From: Hyphomonadaceae bacterium
GTDB lineage: Bacteria; Pseudomonadota; Alphaproteobacteria; Caulobacterales; Aquidulcibacteraceae
Assembly: GCA_021731815.1 (NCBI GenBank)
Contig: JAKFWO010000031.1
Span: 1-64,000 of the forward strand
Length of the DNA: 64,000 nt
Direction: 5' to 3'
Part shown: piece after piece, positions 47,062-55,116 of the stretch
How the letters are laid out: each line of letters starts with the position of its first letter
How positions within the stretch are numbered: position 1 is the stretch's first letter
The notes under the pieces: generated by a model
What the model saw: the letters and a program-made list of their open reading frames with translations, nothing else
What the model was told of the DNA's origin: nothing
The model's database searches: none
Made by a program: the position numbers and the translations under genes

Positions 47062-47144
47062 CACACATTTCCCGAACCGGTCCGGACCTTGCACAGAATG
47101 ACCTGCGCGACTTCCGATACGGACAATTCGCAGAATAAGTGAAA

Positions 47145-47190
47145 TCTTTTCTTAAGAAAAGACCGATTGTCACGGAATTGGTTAATTCCG
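47145..47190. promoter_or_regulatory. 18-bp perfect palindrome and a nearby 7-bp inverted repeat
   Basis: TCTTTTCTTAAGAAAAGA at 47145-47162 is a perfect 18-bp palindrome. CGGAATT / AATTCCG (47173-47179 and 47184-47190, loop GGTT) lies 11 bases away. Both are downstream of gshA and upstream of the possible small gene on the same strand. They could be an operator, or mRNA stems ending the gshA transcript, although no T run follows either stem. Confidence 0.45.
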
Positions 47191-47231
47191 GTGGCGTCCT
47201 GGATTCAGACGAAACGAGCACCTGTATGCGT

Positions 47232-48602
47232 TCAATACGCGCATTCCGCGAAGGCGTGGTCGAGATCGCCTGTCCATTCGGTGCGGTATTTGTCGGCAAG
47301 GATTTGCGCCATGGTCCGGCCGGTCGTGGCGATTTCTTCAAGCCCGGTCAGGAAAAGCGTTTCATCCTCACCCGCAAGGCTGCGCCGGTCGCGCGCTCTG
47401 AGACCCTTGCGGGCGATGGCCAGCACATCCTTTGCCACATCCTGCGCGCGTCGCCCGGCGATCGGGGCGGAAAGACCGAGCACGGGTACTGCGCGACGCA
47501 AGGCCTCGCGGTCGGCGCCATCCCAGTCCCTGATCAGTTCGAGGGCACTGTCGATCGCCACATCGTCATAAAGAAGGCCCGTCCACAAGGCTGGCAGCGC
47601 GCAGAGCGAATCGCGGCCGCCGGCATCAGCACCGCGCATTTCGAGATAGGTCTTGAGCCGCACTTCAGGAAACAGGGTCGAGAGATGGTCTTCCCAATCC
47701 TTGATCGTCGGGCGCTCGCCCGGCAGTTCCGGCAATTTTCCGGCCAGGAAATCGCGGAAGGAGCGGCCGGCGACATCGATATAGCGCCCGTTGCGATAGA
47801 CGAAATACATTGGCACATCGAGCGCATATCGGGCATAGGCGGCATAGCCGAAATCATCGGCAAAGGCGAAGGGCAGCATGCCCGTGCGGTCGGGATCGGT
47901 GTCAGACCATACATGCGCCCGATAGCTCTGATAGCCGTTGAGACGCCCCTCGGCGAAGGGGGAATTGGCAAACAGCGCCGTGGCGATCGGTTGCAGCGCG
48001 AGGCTGACCTGCATCTTTCGCACCATGTCGGCCTCGCTCGAAAAATCGAGATTGACCTGGACCGTGCAGGAACGGAACATCATCTGCCGCCCCAGCCGCC
48101 CGACCCGCGCCATGTAATCGCGCATGATTTTATAGCGGCCCTTGGGCATGATTGGCGTGTCGTCGAGCGCCCATACCGGCGAGAACCCAAGTCCCAGAAA
48201 ACCGAGCCCGAGTTCACCGGCCACTTCACGCACCTCGCGCAAATGGTCCGTCACTTCTGCGCAGGTCTGGTGGAGATGTTCGAGCGGGGCACCCGATAGT
48301 TCGAATTGCCCGCCGGGCTCGAGACTGATCGAGGCCCCGGCCGCCTTGAGGCCGATCAGGGTTTCGCCTTCGTAAATCCCGGCCCAGCCGAAGCGCTTGA
48401 GGCCTTCGAGCAATGCCCGGATCGAGGAGGCTCCCTCATAGGCCACCGGCGAGCGGTCGGCGAGATGAAACACGAATTTCTCGTGCTCCGTCCCGATACG
48501 ATAATCATGCCTGGGTTTTTCGCCGGAGGCGAAATGGGCCACCAATTCCTCAAAAGACCCGATGGGTGCAAGCGGGGCCGCCGGGCGGATCGTGTCGGCC
48601 AT
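47232..48602 (-). CDS. gshA: Glutamate-cysteine ligase (plant/alphaproteobacterial type)
   Basis: 456 residues. First step of glutathione synthesis: ATP-dependent joining of glutamate and cysteine. YRIGTEHEKFVFH, ISLEPGGQFELSGAP, MRDYMARVGRLGRQMMFRSCTVQVNLDF, LFANSPFAEGRLNGYQSYRAHVWSDTDPDRTG and LKTYLEMRGADAGG mark the GCS2 class found in plants and alphaproteobacteria. ATG 48602 has GAGGAG seven bases upstream. The upstream neighbour ychF diverges. Glutathione links to gloB earlier in the window. Confidence 0.95.
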   Translation of the reverse strand: MADTIRPAAPLAPIGSFEELVAHFASGEKPRHDYRIGTEHEKFVFHLADRSPVAYEGASSIRALLEGLKRFGWAGIYEGETLIGLKAAGASISLEPGGQFELSGAPLEHLHQTCAEVTDHLREVREVAGELGLGFLGLGFSPVWALDDTPIMPKGRYKIMRDYMARVGRLGRQMMFRSCTVQVNLDFSSEADMVRKMQVSLALQPIATALFANSPFAEGRLNGYQSYRAHVWSDTDPDRTGMLPFAFADDFGYAAYARYALDVPMYFVYRNGRYIDVAGRSFRDFLAGKLPELPGERPTIKDWEDHLSTLFPEVRLKTYLEMRGADAGGRDSLCALPALWTGLLYDDVAIDSALELIRDWDGADREALRRAVPVLGLSAPIAGRRAQDVAKDVLAIARKGLRARDRRSLAGEDETLFLTGLEEIATTGRTMAQILADKYRTEWTGDLDHAFAECAY

Positions 48603-48954
48603 CTCGATGCTCCTCGAAATCTCCCTGCGAAGGTCGCGGAAGTAGGGCGCGGTTATGCCTGAACTCGGCCAGAAGCGAAAGCCGGGCAAGGATTTTCACG
48701 CAGTCGCCGGTTGATGACACGATCACTGACACACAGCACTGGCCGCCCCGGGCCCGCTTTGCTAAAGGCCAGAGCGTCAAAAAGCGGTTTGTTTCGGGGC
48801 GGTATGGAATTGGGCGCAAGGGTCTCGGGCGGCAAGCCGGGTCGCTGAGGGGATCAAGTCCCCATGCATGGGATCGGAGCGATCGCAGCTCCGTTCTTTT
48901 GCGCTGTTCCCCTCCATTTCGGTTCCTGTCCAGAGTTTGAGGAATTATTTTCAC
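48603..48954. other. Divergent intergenic region between gshA and ychF
   Basis: 352 bases holding promoters for both genes by necessity. pth, the usual neighbour of ychF, is missing. Minor inverted repeats such as GGGGATCAAGTCCCC (48851-48865) are present. Frames in it have no recognisable product; I see no gene. Confidence 0.5.
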
Positions 48955-50052
48955 ATGGGTTTCAAATGCGGCATTGTCGGTCTGCCCAATGTTGGCAAAT
49001 CGACGCTTTTCAACGCGCTCACCCAGACGGCAGCGGCGCAGGCCGCCAATTATCCCTTTTGTACGATCGAGCCCAATGTCGGTGAGGTCGCGGATCCCGA
49101 TTCCCGGCTGGAGATTCTCGCCGAAATCGCGGGCTCGAAGGAAATCATTCCGGCGCGCATGAATTTTGTCGATATTGCCGGGCTGGTGCGCGGGGCGTCG
49201 AAAGGCGAGGGGCTCGGCAACCAGTTTCTCGCGACCATCCGCGAGACAGATGCCATCGTTTATGTCTGCCGGTGCTTTGAAGACGATGACATCACCCATG
49301 TCGAAGGGCGGATCGATCCCATCGCCGATGTCGAAACCGTCGAAACCGAACTGATGCTCGCCGATCTCGAAAGCCTTGAACGCCGGCGGCTGAATGTCGA
49401 GAAAAAGGCCAAGGGTGGCGACAAGGATTCGCGGGAAATCCTCGAACTGATCGATCTGGCGCTGGTCGAGCTCGCTGCCGGCCGCCCGGCGCGGCGCGCG
49501 CTCATTCGCGCCGAACAGGACAAGACCTGGCGCGCCCTGCAATTGCTGACCGCCAAGCCCGTGCTGTTCATTTCCAATGTGGACGAGGCTTCCGCGGCCA
49601 ATGGCAACGCGTTTTCAGCGCGCGTCGCGGCACGGGCAGCGGGTGAAGGGGCGGCGCATGTCGTGATTTCAGCCGCGGTGGAGGCCGAACTCGCCGGGCT
49701 CGATTCCACGGAACGCGCCGAATATCTCGCGGCCATGGGACTCACCGCGCCAGGGCTCAACCGGCTGATCCGCTCGGGCTTCGAATTATTGGGGCTCCAG
49801 ACCTATTTTACCGTGGGGCCGAAAGAGGCCCGGGCCTGGACGATCCGCAAGGGCAGCACCGCGCCGAAAGCCGCCGGAATCATCCATGGGGATTTCGAGA
49901 AGGGCTTTATTCGCGCCGAAACGATCGCCTATGACGATTATGTCCGGTTCAATGGTGAGAACGGCGCGAAAGAGGCCGGCAAGATGCGGCTCGAGGGCAA
50001 GGAATACATTGTGCGTGACGGCGACGTCATGCATTTTCGCTTCAATGCCTGA
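48955..50052 (+). CDS. ychF: Ribosome-binding ATPase YchF (Ola1 type)
   Basis: 365 residues. [15 protein letters not shown] (P loop), [20 protein letters not shown] (switch II with G3), a coiled-coil insertion ([20 protein letters not shown]) and [13 protein letters not shown] in place of NKxD, the reason this Obg-family protein prefers ATP. The C-terminal TGS domain covers [19 protein letters not shown] to [27 protein letters not shown]. It binds ribosomes and is linked to stress. ATG 48955 fits the family start; longer in-frame options are unlikely. Confidence 0.96.
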   Translation: MGFKCGIVGLPNVGKSTLFNALTQTAAAQAANYPFCTIEPNVGEVADPDSRLEILAEIAGSKEIIPARMNFVDIAGLVRGASKGEGLGNQFLATIRETDAIVYVCRCFEDDDITHVEGRIDPIADVETVETELMLADLESLERRRLNVEKKAKGGDKDSREILELIDLALVELAAGRPARRALIRAEQDKTWRALQLLTAKPVLFISNVDEASAANGNAFSARVAARAAGEGAAHVVISAAVEAELAGLDSTERAEYLAAMGLTAPGLNRLIRSGFELLGLQTYFTVGPKEARAWTIRKGSTAPKAAGIIHGDFEKGFIRAETIAYDDYVRFNGENGAKEAGKMRLEGKEYIVRDGDVMHFRFNA

Positions 50053-50082
50053 CGGGAGCCCGCGAAAAGCGCCCCGACAAGG

Positions 50083-50118
50083 CCTGCCGACCAGGACCTG
50101 CCGACCAGGACCTGCCGA
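50083..50118. repeat. About 2.6 tandem 14-bp units between ychF and cvpA
   Basis: CCTGCCGACCAGGA at 50083-50096 and 50097-50110, then CCTGCCGA. It lies between two convergent genes, in non-coding DNA, and the unit is not a multiple of three. Confidence 0.93.
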
Positions 50119-50130
50119 AATTGTGGTTTC

Positions 50131-50808
50131 TCAATTATCCGGCGTTTCGGGGGCTGGAGCGGGTGTGGAAGGCTCCGTCGTTGCCGGGGTCCCGGTTCCC
50201 GCTGTGCTGCCTGTCGCAGGTTTGACCAGCTCCCGTGTGCGGCCGGACGCAATGTCCTCGCCCACGCGTTTCGCGGATTCCGCACTGTCATGGATGGCGC
50301 GCGTCGCCTGTTGCGGGGTGGGTGCGATGGCGATGATGGTTTTGGTGACGCTCTGAATGGTCGGATAGAGCTTGGCTTCCTTTACCCATTTGGGCTGGAG
50401 GTCCTGCGCAATCAACGAATTCAGCAGCATCAGACCGAGCCCGAGGACGACCAGTCCACGAACGGCCCCGAACACGAATCCGGCCGAGCGGTCCACGGCC
50501 GTGATCGTATCGCTTTGCAACAATCCGTGCCGAACCCGCCCGGTAATGACGCCAAAGGCGGCGAAGGCAGCCGTGAACAGCACAGCGATCATGATCGCGT
50601 CGCAAATCCATACCGGGGTATTGGCGGGAAAGAGCGGCCCGACGGTCTTGCGTGCCAGCGGCAGCAAAACGATCACCGCGAGGACGCCGACCACAAGGGA
50701 AGCGATCGATACCACTTCGCGCAGCAGGCCGCGGGCGAAGGCCATGATCGCCGACAACAGCACCACGCCCAGAACCAGCGCGTCAAACAATGTCAGATTG
50801 AGGTTCAT
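50131..50808 (-). CDS. cvpA: CvpA-family membrane protein
   Basis: 225 residues with four membrane segments (FDALVLGVVLLSAIMAFARGLL, VVSIASLVVGVLAVIVLLPL, ICDAIMIAVLFTAAFAAFGVI, FGAVRGLVVLGLGLMLLNSL) and a cytoplasmic or periplasmic tail rich in Pro, Thr and Ala. DRSAGFVFGAVRG is the family hallmark. CvpA was named for colicin V export; its normal role is in envelope and stress tolerance. It follows radA by 12 bases and is last of the operon; purF, its frequent neighbour, is not here. Confidence 0.9.
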   Translation of the reverse strand: MNLNLTLFDALVLGVVLLSAIMAFARGLLREVVSIASLVVGVLAVIVLLPLARKTVGPLFPANTPVWICDAIMIAVLFTAAFAAFGVITGRVRHGLLQSDTITAVDRSAGFVFGAVRGLVVLGLGLMLLNSLIAQDLQPKWVKEAKLYPTIQSVTKTIIAIAPTPQQATRAIHDSAESAKRVGEDIASGRTRELVKPATGSTAGTGTPATTEPSTPAPAPETPDN

Positions 50809-50820
50809 CTTGTTCCCCCG

Positions 50821-52248
50821 TCAAAATCCGTTGCGAATGAGTTCGACCAATTGCCCGGCATTTTCGATCCTTCGCACATTTAGCCCATCCGATGCTACAG
50901 GCGAATGCTTCTGGCGCGAAGTCGGTATTCCGGGCCGGCCAGGTTCGGGGGGCAGGTCATTTTGCGCGCACAAGGCCTGTTTGAAGCCGAGTTTGGCCGC
51001 TTCCTTGAGCCTTGTATCGGCGCGGGCGGCGGGCCGAACGGCCCCCGAAAGGGCGATTTCGCCGAAAAATACCATGTCGCGCGGCAAGGGCTGGTCGAAG
51101 GCCGCCGAGATCAGGGCCGCCCCTACGGCGAGATCGGCCGAGGGCTCGGTCAGTTTGAGCCCGCCCGAGACGCTGAGATAAACATCCCGCCCGGCAAAGG
51201 AAACGCCGCAGCGTGTTTCCAGAACGGCAAGGATCATCGACAGCCGCGCCGAATCCCAGCCCACCACCGTGCGGCGCGGCGTGCCGGGATTGAGCTGGGC
51301 AGTCAGGGCCTGAATCTCCACCAGCATCGGGCGCGTACCCTCGACTGCGGCAAAGATCGCCGCCCCCGATGCCCGCACGCCCGAGGAATCGAGGAAGAGA
51401 GCCGAGGGATTTGGCGTTTCCCGGAGACCGCTTTCGGCCATTTCAAACACGCCGATCTCGTCGACCGGACCGAAGCGGTTTTTCACCGCGCGCAGGATGC
51501 GGAACTGGTGGCCGCGCTCGCCCTCGAAATAAAGCGTGGCATCGACCATATGCTCCATGACGCGGGGCCCGGCGATCTGGCCGTCCTTGGTCACATGCCC
51601 GACGAGTACGACGGCCGTTCCGGATTTCTTGGCAAAGCGCACCAGTTCATGGGCGCAGGCCCTGACCTGCACGACGGTGCCCGGTGCGGCACCTGCGGCT
51701 TCCGACCACAGCGTCTGCACCGAATCGATGATTGCGAGGTCCGGCTTGAGAATTTTCAGCCCGTCAATGATCAGCTTGAGATCGGTCTCGGCCGCCAGCG
51801 CCACCGATTGCTCGGCGACATTGAGCCGGCGGGCGCGGTCCTGAACCTGGCCGACCGCTTCCTCGCCGGAAATATAGGCGGCACTTCCGCCATTGCGCGC
51901 AAGGCTCGCGGCCGCCTGAAGCAGCAGGGTTGATTTCCCGACCCCGGGATCCCCGCCGATCAGAATGGCCGAGCCCTTGACGAGGCCCCCTCCCAGAGCG
52001 CGGTCGAGTTCGGAAATGCCGGTCGGACGGCGCGGGGCCGCCTGTTCATGGCCGGCGAGATCGGTGAATTCCATCTTCCCGACCCGTTTGCGGGCGGAAG
52101 CGAGGCTCGCGCCGCCCGTCCCGATGGTCGGAATGTCGATCTCTTCCAGAACCGTGTTCCATGCCCCGCAGGCCTCGCAGCGCCCCGACCATTTGGACGA
52201 GGCTGCACCACAGGACTGGCAGACATAGCGGATCTCGGGTCGCGCCAT
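50821..52248 (-). CDS. radA: DNA repair protein RadA
   Basis: 475 residues. An N-terminal zinc finger (YVCQSCGAASSKWSGRCEACGAWN), a RecA-like ATPase core with IGGDPGVGKSTLLLQAA (Walker A), LAIIDSVQTL (Walker B) and the RadA-specific KNRFGPVDEIGVFEM, and a C-terminal Lon-like domain (YLSVSGGLKLTEPSADLAV; FFGEIALSGAVRP). It drives branch migration of recombination intermediates. About five bases separate its start from the mlaF stop. Confidence 0.96.
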   Translation of the reverse strand: MARPEIRYVCQSCGAASSKWSGRCEACGAWNTVLEEIDIPTIGTGGASLASARKRVGKMEFTDLAGHEQAAPRRPTGISELDRALGGGLVKGSAILIGGDPGVGKSTLLLQAAASLARNGGSAAYISGEEAVGQVQDRARRLNVAEQSVALAAETDLKLIIDGLKILKPDLAIIDSVQTLWSEAAGAAPGTVVQVRACAHELVRFAKKSGTAVVLVGHVTKDGQIAGPRVMEHMVDATLYFEGERGHQFRILRAVKNRFGPVDEIGVFEMAESGLRETPNPSALFLDSSGVRASGAAIFAAVEGTRPMLVEIQALTAQLNPGTPRRTVVGWDSARLSMILAVLETRCGVSFAGRDVYLSVSGGLKLTEPSADLAVGAALISAAFDQPLPRDMVFFGEIALSGAVRPAARADTRLKEAAKLGFKQALCAQNDLPPEPGRPGIPTSRQKHSPVASDGLNVRRIENAGQLVELIRNGF

Positions 52249-52253
52249 CGGGC

Positions 52254-53024
52254 TCAGAGCGCCGGCTGGATCGGCCCATCGGCCCGGCCGTGGACGAATT
52301 GGTCGACCCTTGGATCGCCGGATTGGTCGAGCGCCGAAGGCGGCCCGCGCCAGATGATGCGGCCTTCATGCAGCATCGCGACCTCATCGGCGATTTTGCG
52401 GGCGGAGGCGAGGTCATGGGTGATCGACACCGCCGTCGCCCCCAATGCCCGGGTGCGCGCGATGATGAGATCATTGATGGCGTCGGCGGTGATGGGGTCG
52501 AGGCCGGTGGTCGGCTCGTCGAAAAACAGGATATCGGGATCGGCCGCAATGGCGCGCGCCAGCGCCACGCGCTTTTGCATCCCGCCCGACAGTTCGGACG
52601 GGTAGAGCCTGCCCACATCGGCCGGCAGCCGGACGGCGGCGAGCGTGGCGATCGCCTTGTCGCGGGCGGCCGCGCGCTTCATCCGGTTCTTGTTGAGCAG
52701 GCGGAAAGCCACATTTTCCCAGACCGTCAGGGAATCGAACAATGCCGCGCCCTGAAACAGCATTCCGAACCGGGCAAGGGTGGTGTCCCGGTCCTTCCCG
52801 CGCAAGCGTTCGATATTACGGCCATCAACGAGGATGCGACCGGCATCGGGCTTGATCAGCCCCAGTGCGCATTTGAGCGTCACCGATTTTCCGGTCCCCG
52901 AACCACCGATAATCACCAGCGATTTTCCCGGCGCGACCGAAATGTCGACGCCGGACAGCACGCGTTTGGTGCCGAAGGATTTCTCGACCCCCGAAAGTTC
53001 GAGCCGGGAAGGAATGACAGACAT
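52254..53024 (-). CDS. mlaF: ABC transporter ATPase, MlaF type
   Basis: 256 residues. Walker A IIGGSGTGKSVTLK, Q loop in MLFQGAALFDSLTVWENVAF, signature LSGGMQKRVALARAI, Walker B ILFFDEPTTGLDP and switch His ITHDL. FQGAALFDSLTVWENVAF is the MlaF/Mkl pattern. With the neighbouring MlaE permease it should form the core of a phospholipid or lipid transporter. The MCE partner mlaD is not adjacent. ATG 53024 has GGAGGG upstream. Confidence 0.92.
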   Translation of the reverse strand: MSVIPSRLELSGVEKSFGTKRVLSGVDISVAPGKSLVIIGGSGTGKSVTLKCALGLIKPDAGRILVDGRNIERLRGKDRDTTLARFGMLFQGAALFDSLTVWENVAFRLLNKNRMKRAAARDKAIATLAAVRLPADVGRLYPSELSGGMQKRVALARAIAADPDILFFDEPTTGLDPITADAINDLIIARTRALGATAVSITHDLASARKIADEVAMLHEGRIIWRGPPSALDQSGDPRVDQFVHGRADGPIQPAL

Positions 53025-53035
53025 TTTCCCTCCGC

Positions 53036-53827
53036 CTATTTCACGACAAGCGTGGTGATCATGTAATTGGCGGCCAGAATGAGGACCGCCGCGCTCACCA
53101 CCGCATTGGTCGTCGCCCGCCCCACGCCGCGCGCGCCACCTGCACTGTGAAAACCGTGATAGGCTCCCATCACCGCGATGATGAAGCCGAAAACGAGCGC
53201 CTTCCACAGCCCGATGGCCACGTCGCCGGCTTCGAGGAAATCACTGGTATTGCGCAGATAAACGGGCCCGCTGAAATCAAGCGTCGTCACGCCGACCGCA
53301 TAACCCCCGGCGACCCCGATGACATCGGCAATCAGCGTCAGCAATGGCAGGACGATCATGGTCGCCGCCACGCGGGGTGCGATCAGATAATTCATCGGAT
53401 TGGCTGAGAGCGTGCGCAGGGCGTCGATCTGTTCGGTCACGCGCATGGTTCCGATCTCGGCCGCGATGCCCGCCGACACCCGCCCCGCCACCATCAGGCC
53501 CGCGACCACCGGTCCCAGTTCCCGCGTGATGCCCAATACGACGATCTGGGGGACGAATTGCTCGGCATTGAAGCGTGCACCGCCGGTATAGATGTTGATT
53601 GCAAGCGCGGCCCCGATGAAAATCGCCGTAAGCCCCACCACCGGCAGCGAGAAATAGCCGATGCGGATGAGCTGCTTGCCCAGCTCTGCAAGATGCCATG
53701 GCGGTCGCAGAATGGAGAGGAATGCGTCGATGGCAAATAATGCCGTCCGACCGCTCACCTCGAAGGCCTCGAGCGCACCCGCGCCGATCCTCTGGACGAC
53801 GACGAGCGCCAGGTTCCGATGTGTCAT
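53036..53827 (-). CDS. mlaE: ABC transporter permease, MlaE type
   Basis: 263 residues. IGYFSLPVVGLTAIFIGAALA, QFVPQIVVLGITRELGPVVAGLMVAGRVSAGIAAEIGTMRVTEQIDAL and PRVAATMIVLPLLTLIADVIGV are the conserved MlaE regions, with about five membrane helices. ATG 53827 shares its A with the TGA stop of alr (TGATG). GGGGAGG lies just upstream. It works with MlaF in inner-membrane lipid transport. Confidence 0.93.
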   Translation of the reverse strand: MTHRNLALVVVQRIGAGALEAFEVSGRTALFAIDAFLSILRPPWHLAELGKQLIRIGYFSLPVVGLTAIFIGAALAINIYTGGARFNAEQFVPQIVVLGITRELGPVVAGLMVAGRVSAGIAAEIGTMRVTEQIDALRTLSANPMNYLIAPRVAATMIVLPLLTLIADVIGVAGGYAVGVTTLDFSGPVYLRNTSDFLEAGDVAIGLWKALVFGFIIAVMGAYHGFHSAGGARGVGRATTNAVVSAAVLILAANYMITTLVVK

Positions 53828-55065
53828 CAGGCCTCCCCGTTGCCCGTGGCGGCATAGACCCGAAAACATTGCGCGCCAAGGCTGGTCAGCACTTCATAGG
53901 GAATGGTTCCCGCCGCGCGCGCGACATCTTCCACCCGAATATGGGGGCCGAGAAATTCCACCATGGTTCCCAAAGACGCTTCCCCGGCGCAGGCGGACAC
54001 ATCCACCACGGTCAAATCCATGGAAACCCGCCCCAGAATCGGCACGCGCTGTCCGCGCAATGCAGCATAGCCCGCCGGCGACCCTGCGCGCAAGAAGCCA
54101 TCCGAATAGCCGAGCGCCACCGTCGCAACCTCCATGTCGGCCGGCGCTGTGAACGTGCCGCCATATCCGACCCGGGCACCGCGCGTGAGCCGCCTGCGGC
54201 CGATGATCGGGGCATGGAGTGTGGCCACGCACCGCAACCCGATGCGATCGGGGCGTGGTGCCAGGGGTTCGGCCCCATAAAGCGCAAGGCCGAGACGCAC
54301 CATATCGCCATGGGATTCCGGAATTTCGATAGCCGCGGCCGAATTGGCGAGACTGACGGGCACGCCGGGAAACAGCGCCCTTATGCCTGAAAACAGTGTG
54401 AGCTGGCGGGCATTTTCGGGCGAGCCGTTCTCATCTGCCGCGGAAAAATGGCTGACCAGCAGATCGGGCGATCGACCGGAACGCCGGCACAGATCCGCGG
54501 CGGCCCCGATATCATCGGGGCTGAAGCCGAGCCGGTTCATGCCGGTATCGACATGAAGCGCGAAGGGATGGTCTCCGGCTTCCAGCCATGACCGGAGCTC
54601 TGCCGCATGGTTGAGCACCGGAACGAGGTTCCGCGCGATCAAAAGCTCCGGTTCCCGGGTTTCGAGACCATGGAGAACGAAGATCCGGCTCCCCGAAAAG
54701 CCGGCATTGGTCAGAATGAGGCGGGCCTGAACGCCCTCGCCGGGGCTTGCCACGAAGAAATCCCGGGCCCCGGCCCGGGCAAATACCGGCGCGAGCCTTT
54801 CCACCCCAAGGCCATAGGCATCGGCCTTGACCACGGCGGCCGCCCGCGCCGGGGCCACCCATTTGGCGAGCCCGCGGAAATTATGGGCGGCGGCGTCAAG
54901 ATCCACACGAAGGCGCGCAGCGCGGCGCGCGCCGGTCGCCTCGCCGTCCCCCGTCGTCTCGCCGTCCCCCGTCGTCTCACCATCCCCGGTCGTTACAGGG
55001 TTCTTCGTTACAGGGTTCTTCGTTACAGGGTTCTTCGTTACAGGGATCTTTGTCACCGGGATCAA
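53827..55065 (-). CDS. alr: Alanine racemase with a tandem-repeat N-terminal extension
   Basis: Makes D-alanine for peptidoglycan. The conserved enzyme starts near residue 50: LRVDLDAAAHNFRGLAKW, VVKADAYGLGVERLAP (PLP Lys), HVDTGMNRLGF, LVSHFSAADENG, GARVGYGGTF (catalytic Tyr of the barrel partner), ILGRVSMDLTVVDV. Before it comes a 45-residue tail made of (K/I-N-PVT)-type repeats and TTGDGE repeats. The frame opens with TTG at 55065; GTG codons at 55056 or after the repeats are other options. All repeat units are multiples of three, which favours translation. It follows dnaB by about 50 bases. Confidence 0.88.
   Translation of the reverse strand: MIPVTKIPVTKNPVTKNPVTKNPVTTGDGETTGDGETTGDGEATGARRAARLRVDLDAAAHNFRGLAKWVAPARAAAVVKADAYGLGVERLAPVFARAGARDFFVASPGEGVQARLILTNAGFSGSRIFVLHGLETREPELLIARNLVPVLNHAAELRSWLEAGDHPFALHVDTGMNRLGFSPDDIGAAADLCRRSGRSPDLLVSHFSAADENGSPENARQLTLFSGIRALFPGVPVSLANSAAAIEIPESHGDMVRLGLALYGAEPLAPRPDRIGLRCVATLHAPIIGRRRLTRGARVGYGGTFTAPADMEVATVALGYSDGFLRAGSPAGYAALRGQRVPILGRVSMDLTVVDVSACAGEASLGTMVEFLGPHIRVEDVARAAGTIPYEVLTSLGAQCFRVYAATGNGEA
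54941..55062. repeat. Two adjacent tandem repeats at the start of alr (18-bp and 15-bp units)
   Basis: Three 18-bp units (54941-54958, 54959-54976 and a diverged 54977-54994; the first two are identical) adjoin three identical 15-bp units ACAGGGTTCTTCGTT (54995-55009, 55010-55024, 55025-55039), then a diverged fourth unit to 55054 and a partial to 55062. On the minus strand they encode TTGDGE and PVTKN units at the N terminus of alr. Confidence 0.96.
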
Positions 55066-55116
55066 GATGCGCCACGACTCATGTCAGGGGCATGCCGCAC
55101 CGGCCCGGAACCCCGA

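Larger units (their letters stand above)
46767..47231. other. Intergenic region between lepA and gshA with a 15-bp repeat and palindromes
   Basis: 465 bases. It contains a possible 57-codon gene (46888-47061, minus), a 15-bp tandem repeat at 46893-46928 and an AT-rich segment with palindromes at 47145-47190. No convincing terminator for lepA is visible. Confidence 0.6.
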
